Shown piece by piece: positions 15,088-23,774 of a stretch of DNA of 64,000 nucleotides; within the stretch, counting starts at the first letter, position 1, and each line of letters begins with the position of its first letter. The stretch is from Nocardia asteroides. Lineage in GTDB: Bacteria > Actinomycetota > Actinomycetes > Mycobacteriales > Mycobacteriaceae. The position numbers and the translations under genes are program-made. The stretch lies in contig NZ_LR134352.1 in NCBI RefSeq assembly GCF_900637185.1, forward strand, positions 4,392,001 through 4,456,000, in the 5' to 3' direction. The notes beneath the pieces are model-generated. The model had not been told where the DNA came from, did not search any database, and saw nothing but the letters and a program-made list of their open reading frames with translations.

Positions 15088-17079
15088 CTAGGTGATCTTG
15101 GCCTCGATCAGCAGCGTCCAGATGTCGCCCTGGTCGACCACCTCGACGCCGAGCTTCTCCGCCTTGCTCAGCTTGCTGTCGCCGACGCCGGCGCCGGTGA
15201 TGAGCAGGTCGGTGTTGGCCGAGACCGAGGACGCCGCGGTGGCGCCCGCCTGCTCGCACAGCCGCTGGAAGGTGGGCCGGGCGACCTTCTCGCCGGAACG
15301 CGGGTCGCTGATGGCGCCGGTGACGACCACGGTCTTGCCCGCCAGCGGCGCACCCGCGGCGATGACGGGCGGCAGGTCCTCGGCGCGCACGTCCAGCGAG
15401 ACACCGGCGGCGCGCAGCCGTTCCAGTTCCGGGCGCAGCCTGGACAGGTGTTCGGTGAGCGAGGCGGCCACCTTGGGCCCGATGTCCTCGACGGCGACGA
15501 GCCGCTCCTCGCCCGCGTCGGCGACCTCTTCCAGGGAGCCGAACCCCGCGCGGGCCAGCCGGGCGGCGGTGCCGTCGGAGGCCATCGGGATCGCCAGGCC
15601 GATCAGCGCCCGCCGCAGGCCGACCTGCCTGCTGGCATCGATCGAGTCGATCATCCGGGCCGCGGACACCTCGCCGACGCGGTCGAACTCGAGCAGGCGT
15701 TCCTTGGTCAGCGTGTAGAAGTCCGACGGGTGTTCCAGGATGCCCGCCTCGGCGAGGCGCTCGATCCAGACCGGCCCGACCGCGTCGATGTCGGCCGCCG
15801 ATCGCGAGGCCCAGTGGATGAGCCTGCGCACGGTCTGCGCGGGACAGGACACGTTGGTGCAGAACAGTTCCCGGCTGTTGCCCTGCTCGGTGACCGGCTG
15901 CGCGCAGGACGGGCAGACGGTGGGCGCGACGATCTCGCGTTCCTGACCGGTGCGCCGGGACGCGTCGAGTACCCCCGCCACGAACGGGATCACATCGCCG
16001 GCGCGGCGCACCAGCACCGTGTCGCCGACCTTGATGTCGCGGGCGCGGATCACTTCCTGGTTGGCCAGGGTCGCCTTGGTGACGGTGGTGCCGCCGACGA
16101 AGACGGGTTCGAGCCAGGCCACCGGGACGATCTTGCCCGTCTTGCCGACGTCCCAGACCACCTCGTTGAGCAGCGTGGTCTTCTCCTCGGCGGCGAACTT
16201 GAACGCCAGCGCGCCGCGCGGGGAGTTCGAGCGGGTGCCGGCCGCGGCGTAGGCGTTGCGGTCGGCCAGGCGCAGGACGGCGCCGTCGAGGTCGTAGTCG
16301 AGGGTGTTGCGGTCCTGTTCGATCGCGGTGATCGCGGTCTGCGCCTGGGCGGCGTCGGCGCACAGCCGCATCTGGGCGCCGGCGATGCCGAGTGCGCGCA
16401 GGCCTTCGGCCAGGTCGACGGCGGTGTCGTCGCCCGCGGTGTCCAGATCGAAGCCGAAGAACTGCAGACGGCGTTCGGCGACGGTGGCGGGGTCCTTCGC
16501 GCGCAGCGTGCCCGCCGCGGCGTTGCGCGGATTGATGAGCGGCTTGTCCGGGTGCGCGAGGTTGTAGGCGGTGAAGGTGGAGCGCAGCATGACGGCCTCG
16601 CCGCGCACCTCCACCCGGCCCGCGACCTCGATCCGGTCGGGGATGCCGTCGACCAGGGCGCGGACCAGCACGGTGACGTCGTCGCCGGTCGTCCCGTCAC
16701 CCCGGGTGACCGCGCGCGCGAAGCGCCCGTTCTCGAAGACCAGCGCCAGCGACAACCCGTCGAGCTTGGGCATCACCACCACCGGCTGTCCGGGAAAGCG
16801 CTGGAAGAACGCCTCGACCTGCTCCGGTTTCGTCGCCTTCTCCAGCGACAGCATCGGCCGCGAGTGCCGGACCGGCGCGTGCAGCACGCCCGGCGCCCCG
16901 ACCTGCTCGAGCGGATTCGGGTCGGGCGTGTGCTCCGGATGCGCCTCGATCAGGCCGCGCAGCTCGTCCTCGACCGCGTCGTACTCGGCGTCCGCGACCA
17001 GCGGCGAGCCCTGATAGTAGGCCTCGCGCAACACGACGATCCGGTCCGCCAGCTCACGAATACGTTCCCCTGTTTCCAC
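15088..17079 (-). CDS. ligA: NAD-dependent DNA ligase (possibly second, divergent copy)
   Basis: About 663 residues from GTG 17079. Domains in order: Ia (residues 1-60, AEYD motif), adenylation domain with catalytic Lys105 in PKLDG, OB fold, a four-cysteine zinc finger (CPSC ... CTNVSC), helix-hairpin-helix repeats, and a C-terminal BRCT domain (VVVTGAISDPRSGEK). It seals nicks using NAD+. The residue two before the catalytic lysine is Met (VMPKLDG), where bacterial LigA usually has Glu (CELK[IL]DG), and the whole protein differs clearly from mycobacterial LigA as I recall it. It may therefore be an accessory copy; the rest of the genome would be needed to decide. It converges on the sigma gene. 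Confidence 0.9.
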   Translation of the reverse strand: METGERIRELADRIVVLREAYYQGSPLVADAEYDAVEDELRGLIEAHPEHTPDPNPLEQVGAPGVLHAPVRHSRPMLSLEKATKPEQVEAFFQRFPGQPVVVMPKLDGLSLALVFENGRFARAVTRGDGTTGDDVTVLVRALVDGIPDRIEVAGRVEVRGEAVMLRSTFTAYNLAHPDKPLINPRNAAAGTLRAKDPATVAERRLQFFGFDLDTAGDDTAVDLAEGLRALGIAGAQMRLCADAAQAQTAITAIEQDRNTLDYDLDGAVLRLADRNAYAAAGTRSNSPRGALAFKFAAEEKTTLLNEVVWDVGKTGKIVPVAWLEPVFVGGTTVTKATLANQEVIRARDIKVGDTVLVRRAGDVIPFVAGVLDASRRTGQEREIVAPTVCPSCAQPVTEQGNSRELFCTNVSCPAQTVRRLIHWASRSAADIDAVGPVWIERLAEAGILEHPSDFYTLTKERLLEFDRVGEVSAARMIDSIDASRQVGLRRALIGLAIPMASDGTAARLARAGFGSLEEVADAGEERLVAVEDIGPKVAASLTEHLSRLRPELERLRAAGVSLDVRAEDLPPVIAAGAPLAGKTVVVTGAISDPRSGEKVARPTFQRLCEQAGATAASSVSANTDLLITGAGVGDSKLSKAEKLGVEVVDQGDIWTLLIEAKIT

Positions 17080-17127
17080 AGCCCCAGAACCTACCGATCC
17101 GCACCGACAGCCCGGCATCGAACCGGG

Positions 17128-17745
17128 TCAGCCGGGGTCGGGAGTACCGGCCGGGGTGAGGGCGCACAGAGTCGGGAAGGTGACGGCCCAGGCGGCGAGG
17201 ACCTTGTCCGCGGTGGCGGGGTCGGTGCGCAGGACGCTGGTGATGGCTTGGCCGCGCAGGAGTTCGAGGAGGGACTCGAAGGCGACCGGGAAGCCCGGCA
17301 GCTCCGCGTAGCCGGGGCCGAACGCCTCGGCGCCGAGCTGCCGGATGGCCCGGCCGACCTCCCGTTCGTAGGGGGCCAGGACCGTGCGCAGCTGGGGGTC
17401 GGTGCGCGCGGCCATCCAGAGCTCGTAGCCCGCCAGGTACAGCGGGCCCGACATCGCCTCGCGCAGGACCCCGATCGCGAACTCGATGCGGCCGGTGGCG
17501 GGCGGCGGGTCGGCGAGGGCGCTGCGAATGTCGTCGGCCTGCTGCTCGGCGACGCGCTGCACCGCGGCCACGAACATGTCCGCCTTGCTGGGGAAATGGT
17601 GCAGCAGCGCGCCGCGCGACACCCCGGCGACCTGCTGCACGCGCAGCGTGGTGGTCCCGGCGTAGCCGTGCTCCATCAGGCAGGTGACCGTGGCATCGAT
17701 CAGGCGGCGGCGCATTTCGACCGGGTTGGTTCTGCGGACCGCCAT
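17128..17745 (-). CDS. TetR-family regulator
   Basis: 205 residues from ATG 17745. The N-terminal helix-turn-helix (GTTTLRVQQVAGVSRGALLHHF region, residues 30-55) is canonical TetR. The C-terminal ligand domain is variable. It is the last gene of a run with acyl-CoA dehydrogenase, enoyl-CoA hydratase and SDR genes on the same strand, 76 bases after the SDR. The 26-bp palindrome in front of the acyl-CoA dehydrogenase is the obvious candidate target, with an acyl-CoA as likely ligand; both are inference. Confidence 0.9.
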   Translation of the reverse strand: MAVRRTNPVEMRRRLIDATVTCLMEHGYAGTTTLRVQQVAGVSRGALLHHFPSKADMFVAAVQRVAEQQADDIRSALADPPPATGRIEFAIGVLREAMSGPLYLAGYELWMAARTDPQLRTVLAPYEREVGRAIRQLGAEAFGPGYAELPGFPVAFESLLELLRGQAITSVLRTDPATADKVLAAWAVTFPTLCALTPAGTPDPG

Positions 17746-17821
17746 GGTGTCACCGCCCTTTCGCAAGCTCGGTGCACATCGTGTCATGGCCCGCCCGGGT
17801 GTCCGCACCGCCACCCGGCGC

Positions 17822-18649
17822 TCAGCCGACCAGGCCGCCGCTGCAGGCCAGTACTTCGCCGGTGACGTAGTCGGACTCGGGCAGGCACAGCAGATACACC
17901 GCGCCCGCCGCCTCCTCCGGGGTGCCCAGCCGCCCGAGCGGCGCGATGTGCTGGGCGGCCTGGCGGATCATCGGATTCACCCCGACCTTGATCTCGCGGC
18001 CCTCGATGTCGATGGTGGCGTCGCCGTCGGCGGCGGAGCCGGTGAGGCGGGTCTCGATCAGCCCGTAGGCGACGGCGTTCACGGTGACCCGGTAGCGGCC
18101 CCATTCCTTGGCGATCGCCTTGGTCAGGCCGATGATGCCGGCCTTGCCCGCCGAGTAGTTGGCCTGTCCCGCATTGCCGTAGAGCCCGGCCAGCGACGAG
18201 ACGTTGACGACCTTGCGGGTCACCGGCTCTCCCGTCTCGCGTTCCCGCTTGGCGGCGGCGCCGATCACGGGCTGCGCGGCGCGCAGGATCTGGAACGGCG
18301 CTTTGAGATGGACGTCGAGGATGGCGTCCCACTGCTCGTCGCCCATCTTCTGCACGACGCTGTCCCAGGTGTAGCCGGCGTTGTTGACGATGATGTCGAG
18401 CCCGCCGAACCGGTCGACGGCGGTGTCGACGAACCGCTGGGCGAAGCCGTCCTCGGTGACGTTGCCTGGGCACGCGACCGCGGTGCCCCCGGCCGCGACG
18501 ATCTCGGCGACCACACTGTCCGCCACCGCGGCATCGAGATCGTTGACCACGACCCGCGCGCCGTGCGCGGCCAGCTTGCGGGCCACGGCCGCCCCGATCC
18601 CGCGGCCCGAGCCGCTGACGATCGCCGCTTTTCCGTCGAGTGTGTTCAT
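17822..18649 (-). CDS. Short-chain dehydrogenase/reductase
   Basis: 275 residues. NAD(P) motif GSGRGIGA near residue 13, NNAG near 90, catalytic Ser in NVSSLAG and the YSAGK pair (YxxxK) near 168-172. Acidic Asp in VVNDLD after the second strand favours NAD(H). The start ATG overlaps the stop of the enoyl-CoA hydratase gene by four bases, so it belongs to the same operon. It probably performs the third, 3-hydroxyacyl-CoA dehydrogenase step after the dehydrogenase and hydratase. Confidence 0.9.
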   Translation of the reverse strand: MNTLDGKAAIVSGSGRGIGAAVARKLAAHGARVVVNDLDAAVADSVVAEIVAAGGTAVACPGNVTEDGFAQRFVDTAVDRFGGLDIIVNNAGYTWDSVVQKMGDEQWDAILDVHLKAPFQILRAAQPVIGAAAKRERETGEPVTRKVVNVSSLAGLYGNAGQANYSAGKAGIIGLTKAIAKEWGRYRVTVNAVAYGLIETRLTGSAADGDATIDIEGREIKVGVNPMIRQAAQHIAPLGRLGTPEEAAGAVYLLCLPESDYVTGEVLACSGGLVG

Positions 18650-19467
18650 CGGGAAGTGTCCTCTTCCGTGGTGGTCGTGCCGAGGTCGGCGAAGCTGCCG
18701 TGGCGGCCCGCGCCGTCGGCGAAGCGCGTCGCGCCCGCGACAGTGTCGGCGATCAGGGAGATGGCGCCGTGTTCGTGTTCGTTGGCCAGCGCGGCGGTTT
18801 CGGTGAGTCCCTCCTGCTCCAGGGCGGAGAGCCGGTCGTGGCGCAGGCAGGTCTGCGGGAACCGGGTCAGTTCGTGGGCCAGGGTCAGGGCGTGATCGAG
18901 GGCCTGCCCGGGTGGCGCGATCCGGTTGATCAGGCCGATCCGCAGGGCCTCCTCGGCGTAAACCGGTCTGCCGGTGAGGATCAGGTCCATGGCGTGTCCC
19001 CCGCCGATGAGCCGGGGCAGCCGCACAGTGCCGCCGTCGATCAGGGGCACGCCCCAGCGGCGGCAGAACACGCCGAGCACCGCGTCCTCGTCGGCGACGC
19101 GCAGGTCGGCCCACAACGCCAGCTCCAGCCCGCCCGCCACAGCGTGCCCGCTGATGGCGGCGACGACCGGCTTGGACAGCCGCAGTCGCGAGACGCCCAT
19201 GGGCGCGTCACCGTCGGGGGCGAAGCGGTTCGGGTCACCGGCGGCGACGGCTTTCAGATCGGCTCCGGCGCAGAAGGTTCCGCCCTCGCCGGTGAGGATC
19301 GCGACCGCCGCGCCGGGGTCGGCGTCGAAGGCGCGGAACGCCTCGGCCAGCGCTTCCGCGGTGTGCCGGTCGACCGCGTTGCGGACGTGTGGCCGGGCGA
19401 TGGCGACGATGGTCACCGGTCCGTCCTTGCGGACGAGCACCGATGCGGTGGTGTCGGAAACAGTCAT
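18646..19467 (-). CDS. Enoyl-CoA hydratase/isomerase (crotonase fold)
   Basis: 273 residues from ATG 19467, which overlaps the stop of the acyl-CoA dehydrogenase gene (TGATG). Crotonase landmarks: FCAGADLKA for the first oxyanion loop, and SGHAVAGGLELALWADLRVA for the second. Of the two catalytic glutamates of rat hydratase, the first falls in GGLELAL but the second position reads RRWGVPLIDGGT, where Asp replaces Glu, so hydratase activity is likely but isomerase or another crotonase reaction is possible. Middle step of the local beta-oxidation operon. Confidence 0.88.
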   Translation of the reverse strand: MTVSDTTASVLVRKDGPVTIVAIARPHVRNAVDRHTAEALAEAFRAFDADPGAAVAILTGEGGTFCAGADLKAVAAGDPNRFAPDGDAPMGVSRLRLSKPVVAAISGHAVAGGLELALWADLRVADEDAVLGVFCRRWGVPLIDGGTVRLPRLIGGGHAMDLILTGRPVYAEEALRIGLINRIAPPGQALDHALTLAHELTRFPQTCLRHDRLSALEQEGLTETAALANEHEHGAISLIADTVAGATRFADGAGRHGSFADLGTTTTEEDTSR

Positions 19468-20621
19468 CAGAGCGACCTCGCGATGATTTCTTTCATGATT
19501 TCGTTGGTCCCGCCGTAGATCCGCTGCGCACGGGCGTTGACGTACATGTCCGCGATCGGGTATTCGCGCATATAGCCGTAGCCGCCGAACAGCTGCAGGC
19601 AACGGTCCACGACCTGGCACTGGACATCGGTGGCCCAGTACTTGGCCATCGACGCGGTCGCCACATCCAGGGTTCCGGCGTCGTGGCGCGTCACGCAGTC
19701 GTCGACGAAGGTGCGGGCCACCCGGGCCAGCGTCGCGCATTCGGCGAGCTCGAACTTGATGTGCTGCTTGGCGAACAGGGGCCTGCCGAAGGCGGCGCGC
19801 TCCTTGGTGTAGGCCAGCGCCAGCTCGACCGCGCTCTCGGTGGCGACCACGGCGCCCAGCGCGAGGATCAGCCGCTCCTGCGGCAGCTGGGTCATGAGCT
19901 GGACGAAACCCTGCCCCGCGGTGCCGCCGAGCAGTGCCGTGGCAGGGACCCGCACGTCGTCGAAGAACAGTTCGGCGGTGTCGCCGCTGTGCTGGCCGAG
20001 TTTGTCCAGGATGCGGCCGCGGCGCACGCCGGGAAGCGTGGCGTCGACGAGGAACAGCGAGACGCCGTGGGCGCCCGCGCCCGGATCGGTCTTGGCGGCC
20101 AGCACGATCAGGTCGGCGGAGCCGCCGTTGGTGATGAAGGTCTTGGCGCCGGTGAGCAGGTAGTCGTCGCCGGTGTGGACCGCGCGGGTGGTCATGTTCG
20201 CCAGGTCGGAACCGCCGCCGGGTTCGGTCATCGCGATCGCGGCGACGACCTCGCCCGACGCCATCGGCGGCAGCCACCGCCGCTTCTGTTCCTCGGTGCC
20301 GTAGGCCACCAGGTACGGGGCCACGATCCCGCTGTGGACGTGGTTGCCCCAGCCCGGTTCGTCGATGCGGCCCTGTTCCTCGAGGATCACCATTTCCTGG
20401 GCGAAGGTCCCGCCGCCGCCCCCGTATTCCTCCGGCACCGCGACACACAACAGTCCGAGTTCGCCCGCGCGCGACCAGAACTCGCGGTCCACGCACCGCT
20501 GTTCGGCCCAGCGCGCCCGGTTCGGTACGGCCTCGGCGGCCAGGAAGGCGCGCGCGACGGCACGCAACGCCACGGTGTCGGATGCGCTCGCCCAGGCGGG
20601 CGGGACAGCGGTGGTGGTCAT
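19467..20621 (-). CDS. Acyl-CoA dehydrogenase
   Basis: 384 residues, full length. FAD and substrate signatures AMTEPGGGSDLANM and the C-terminal LFGGYGYMREYPIADMYVNAR with IYGGTNEIMKEI are those of long-chain or branched-chain type acyl-CoA dehydrogenases. The medium-chain catalytic Glu site (YEGT) reads YGGT, so the base should lie in the earlier position used by isovaleryl and long-chain enzymes. First gene of the operon with hydratase, SDR and TetR. ATG 20621 lies only nine bases from the edge of a 26-bp palindromic operator. Confidence 0.92.
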   Translation of the reverse strand: MTTTAVPPAWASASDTVALRAVARAFLAAEAVPNRARWAEQRCVDREFWSRAGELGLLCVAVPEEYGGGGGTFAQEMVILEEQGRIDEPGWGNHVHSGIVAPYLVAYGTEEQKRRWLPPMASGEVVAAIAMTEPGGGSDLANMTTRAVHTGDDYLLTGAKTFITNGGSADLIVLAAKTDPGAGAHGVSLFLVDATLPGVRRGRILDKLGQHSGDTAELFFDDVRVPATALLGGTAGQGFVQLMTQLPQERLILALGAVVATESAVELALAYTKERAAFGRPLFAKQHIKFELAECATLARVARTFVDDCVTRHDAGTLDVATASMAKYWATDVQCQVVDRCLQLFGGYGYMREYPIADMYVNARAQRIYGGTNEIMKEIIARSL

Positions 20622-20630
20622 GGCGCCACC

Positions 20631-20656
20631 GTACAGTCAGTCTGGACTGACTGTAC
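20631..20656. promoter_or_regulatory. Perfect 26-bp palindromic operator before acyl-CoA dehydrogenase gene
   Basis: Arms GTACAGTCAGTC (20631-20642) and GACTGACTGTAC (20645-20656) are exact reverse complements around a two-base TG centre. The edge is nine bases from ATG 20621 of the acyl-CoA dehydrogenase gene and about 98 bases from the divergent LmeA-like start. Size and symmetry fit a TetR dimer or pair of dimers. Its position over the likely transcription start implies repression. The TetR gene at the operon end is the best candidate binder. Confidence 0.8.
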
Positions 20657-20753
20657 ACCTCCGGTTCGGAAACCCGGCATGTCGAGGATGGTCGCCGGCG
20701 CGGAACGTCGGTGTTCGGCAGCATGATGGTGGGATGTCGGAGAGGGTGTACGC

Positions 20754-21455
20754 ATGCGCGCGGTGCTGATACTGATCGTGGTGCTGGTGATCGCGGTGAT
20801 CGCGGGCGACCGGGTGGCCGTGGTGATGGCGCAGAACGAGATCGGCCGCCGGGTCGCCGCCGAATACGATCTGCCCCACGACCCGGAGGTCGCGATCGAC
20901 GGATTCCCGTTCCTCACCCAGGCTTTCGACGGCACCTACGCCGAGATCGATATCCGGGTGGGCGACTGGAGCGGACAGGACATCACCGTCCAGGATCTCG
21001 ACGTCACCCTGACCGACGTGTCGGCGCCGCTGAGCGACCTGATGAACCAGCGCACCGCCGATATCGTCGCGGCGACGGCGACCGCGACGGCCGTGGTGCC
21101 CTACGACGCCGTGCAGCGGTTCGCGCCTTCGGGTGTGGAGTCGATTTCACACAGCGCGGAGGGACTGCGCGTCACCGGAACCTTCCCGGTGGCCGGTATC
21201 GATGTGCCCGCGGTCGTGTACGTCACTGTCGCCCCGGCCGAGACCGGGATCGAGGTCACGCCGGTGTCGGTGCAGTCGGCTGCGGGCGGTCCGACCGTTC
21301 CTCTGGCGATGCTGCGCCGGACGCTGACATTCGTCGTTCCCCTGCGCCAGTTGCCACTCGGCGCGCGGCTCACCGCGATCGACGCCAGGGCCGACGGTCT
21401 GCACGTGATCGCCGCCGCGCAGGACGTCCACTTCCTGGAGCATCCTGCGGGCTAA
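20754..21455 (+). CDS. DUF2993/LmeA-like phospholipid-binding protein
   Basis: 233 residues from ATG 20754. A hydrophobic N-terminus (residues 2-20, ILIVVLVIAVIAG) acts as anchor or uncleaved signal. The body (FPFLTQAFDGTYAEIDI, then long beta strands) is that of DUF2993, the family of mycobacterial LmeA, a periplasmic phospholipid-binding protein needed for mannan chain length of lipomannan. Whether it does this here is inferred from family only. Its stop overlaps that of the convergent gene by four bases. Confidence 0.8.
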   Translation: MRAVLILIVVLVIAVIAGDRVAVVMAQNEIGRRVAAEYDLPHDPEVAIDGFPFLTQAFDGTYAEIDIRVGDWSGQDITVQDLDVTLTDVSAPLSDLMNQRTADIVAATATATAVVPYDAVQRFAPSGVESISHSAEGLRVTGTFPVAGIDVPAVVYVTVAPAETGIEVTPVSVQSAAGGPTVPLAMLRRTLTFVVPLRQLPLGARLTAIDARADGLHVIAAAQDVHFLEHPAG

Positions 21456-22057
21456 GGGCAGCCGCCGAGCCACCACCAGCCGCCGGGCAGTTCGATGCGC
21501 GGGCAGATCGGATCACCGAAACCGTCGTAGGGACCCGCGCTGGGCGCGTCGGTGAAGTAGCCGTATCCCGTTGCGCCGTCGGGGATTCCGACATAATCGG
21601 GAACGAACGGAACCGGCTGCTCCGGAGTGCCGATGTCGGCCACTTTGCAATTCGCCGAGACCCAGCACAGATGTCCCGGTAGCGATTTCCCGTAGTAGCC
21701 GTCGTCTGCGCTCGGCGCGTCCATGGCCGCCACCGCAGCGAAACCCGGCCGCGCGAGCTGGAACCGGAGCCACACGCCGAGCTCCGGGCGGACGACGAAC
21801 AGCACGGGCGCGCCGATCGCGATCAGCGCGAGCCCGGCCGTCGCCACCAGCGGGCCCCGGGAGGCGTGCGGGCTCGCCTGCCACACCGCGAGCCCGGACC
21901 CGGCGATCACCGCCGCGAAGGCCAGCGCCAGCAGCGGCAAGGCCAGCAGCCACAGATAGGTCAGGATCACCCCGCGATGCAACGCGATCACCACCGACAG
22001 CACCATCACCGTGGCGGCCACCAGAGGCGGGATCGCCGAACGCCGTTTCGACACCAC
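21452..22057 (-). CDS. Hypothetical membrane protein with cysteine-rich external domain
   Basis: 201 residues from GTG 22057; a second GTG follows at once. Three hydrophobic segments lie in the first 95 residues (VMVLSVVIAL, YLWLLALPLLALAFAAVIAG, LVATAGLALIAIGAPVLFVV). A roughly 100-residue domain follows with cysteines in HLCWVSANCK, DPICPR and the C-terminal GGCP. The even number of cysteines and the likely external location suggest disulfides. I do not recognise the family. It converges on the LmeA-like gene. Confidence 0.7.
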   Translation of the reverse strand: MVSKRRSAIPPLVAATVMVLSVVIALHRGVILTYLWLLALPLLALAFAAVIAGSGLAVWQASPHASRGPLVATAGLALIAIGAPVLFVVRPELGVWLRFQLARPGFAAVAAMDAPSADDGYYGKSLPGHLCWVSANCKVADIGTPEQPVPFVPDYVGIPDGATGYGYFTDAPSAGPYDGFGDPICPRIELPGGWWWLGGCP

Positions 22058-22211
22058 CGCAACCTAACCCGCCGGAATGGTGAGTTCGCGCGGAGAATGT
22101 GGAGACCGTGTGCGAATGCCCGGCCTCGGTCAGCCTGCCCTCGACCAGCCCTCGGTTCCGCTAGGGTCCCGTGCAGATTCGTCTGCCTGGACGCCGCCCG
22201 GAAGGATTCCG

Positions 22212-23768
22212 ATGTCGCTTTCTCGTCGCCGGCTGCTCACCGCGGCCGCGGTCGGTGGTTCGCTGGCCGCGCTCGGGATGCCGGTGGGCCGCGCGCAGGA
22301 CGGGGCGGTGGGTCCCGCCGAGTTCGAGGCGCTCGCCGCACGCGGCTACAACCGGCGATTCCAGGCCCGCCCGGCGAAGATCTACGCGCCCACCGGCACC
22401 GAGGAGGTCCGCGGCGCGGTCGCCAGGGCGGTGGCGGAGAACTCGCGGATCGCGGCGCGGTCGGGTGGTCACTGCTTCGACGACTTCGTCGACAACGACC
22501 AGACCCGCTCGATCATCGACCTCGCCCGACTCGACACGGTGTTCTGGGACGAGGAGTACCGCGCGTTCTCGGTCGGCGCCGGCGCTGACATCGGCACGAT
22601 GTACCGGGCCCTGCACCGGTGGGGTGTCACGGTGCCGGGCGGCATCTGCCTGGGCGTCGGGATGGGCGGGCACGTGACCGGCGGTGGGTACGGTCCGCTG
22701 TCGCGGCGGTTCGGGCTCGTCGCCGATCATCTCGTAGGCGTGGAGGTCGTCACGGTCGACGCGACGGGGAACGCGAAGGTCGTCGTCGCGACGAAAGACG
22801 GCCCGCACCACGATCTGTGGTGGGCGCACACCGGCGGCGGGGGCGGGAATTTCGGTGTGGTCACCCGATTCCTGTTCCGTTCGACCGGCGCCGACGGTGG
22901 CGACCCCGCGACCGCGCTGCCGAAGCCGCCGGGTGCCATACTGAGTGCGCGGGTGATCCTGCCCGTCACGACGGAGGATTCGTTCGTCCGGTTCCTGGGC
23001 AACTATCTCGCGTTCTTCGAGCGGCATCGGGCGCCCGGCAACGATTTCGCCGGGCTCTACGCCCCGCTGATGTTCCGGACCAGCGGCACCGGCGCGGCCG
23101 AACTGCTGATCCTGCTCGACGCCGACTCCCCCGACGCGCAAGCCCGATTCGACGCATTCGTCGCGACCGTGAGCGACGGCGTCTTCCCGCCGCCCGCCGT
23201 CGCTCCGGCCACCCGGCTGTCCTATCCCGACACGGTGGACCGGGTGTACTACGCGAAGGGCGCGAACACCACGCGGGTCAAGGTGAAGGCCGCCTACCTG
23301 CGCCAGGCCTACTCCCCCGACCAGCTCCGGATCTTCTACCGCTACCTCACCGATCTGCGCTTCCTCGGCGAATCCCAGCTCGAATTCCTGCCGTTCGGCG
23401 GCGCGATCAATGCCGTCGCCCCGGACGCGACGGCCATGCCGGCCCGGGATTCGTTCATGAAGATGCTCATCCACGCCTCCTGGCGGCTGCCCTCCGACGA
23501 CGAGCGGTACGTGCGCTGGGCCCGCGAGATGTACCGCGACGTGCACGCCGACACCGAGGGCGTCCCGATCCCGAACGAGAACTACGGCGGGAGTTACATC
23601 AACTACCCGGACCCCGATCTGGCCGACGCCGCGTGGAACACCTCCGGCCTGCCCTGGCACGCCTTCTACTACGGCGCCAACTATCCGCGACTGCTCCGGA
23701 TCAAACAGTCCGTCGATCCGGGAAATGTGTTCCAGCATCGCCTCTCGATCGGCCGCCCCGACTGGTGA
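22212..23768 (+). CDS. Secreted FAD-linked oxidase, berberine-bridge type, bicovalent flavin
   Basis: 518 residues from ATG 22212 with GGAAGGA upstream. A Tat signal opens the protein (SRRRLL, then a hydrophobic stretch to about residue 28). The FAD_binding_4 domain follows, with RSGGH at 83-87 giving His87 as one flavin link, and GGIC at 143-146 giving Cys146 as the second, as in berberine-bridge enzymes. A C-terminal BBE segment ends in NYPRLLRIKQSVDPGNVF. Such enzymes oxidise sugars, alkaloids or polyketides with oxygen. No partner genes show the substrate. Confidence 0.87.
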   Translation: MSLSRRRLLTAAAVGGSLAALGMPVGRAQDGAVGPAEFEALAARGYNRRFQARPAKIYAPTGTEEVRGAVARAVAENSRIAARSGGHCFDDFVDNDQTRSIIDLARLDTVFWDEEYRAFSVGAGADIGTMYRALHRWGVTVPGGICLGVGMGGHVTGGGYGPLSRRFGLVADHLVGVEVVTVDATGNAKVVVATKDGPHHDLWWAHTGGGGGNFGVVTRFLFRSTGADGGDPATALPKPPGAILSARVILPVTTEDSFVRFLGNYLAFFERHRAPGNDFAGLYAPLMFRTSGTGAAELLILLDADSPDAQARFDAFVATVSDGVFPPPAVAPATRLSYPDTVDRVYYAKGANTTRVKVKAAYLRQAYSPDQLRIFYRYLTDLRFLGESQLEFLPFGGAINAVAPDATAMPARDSFMKMLIHASWRLPSDDERYVRWAREMYRDVHADTEGVPIPNENYGGSYINYPDPDLADAAWNTSGLPWHAFYYGANYPRLLRIKQSVDPGNVFQHRLSIGRPDW

Positions 23769-23774
23769 CGGCGG

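Noticed and set aside
15078..15089. Short palindrome AGCCGCGCGGCT between sigma and ligase genes as terminator
   Set aside because: It has no loop and only six-base arms; too weak to call.
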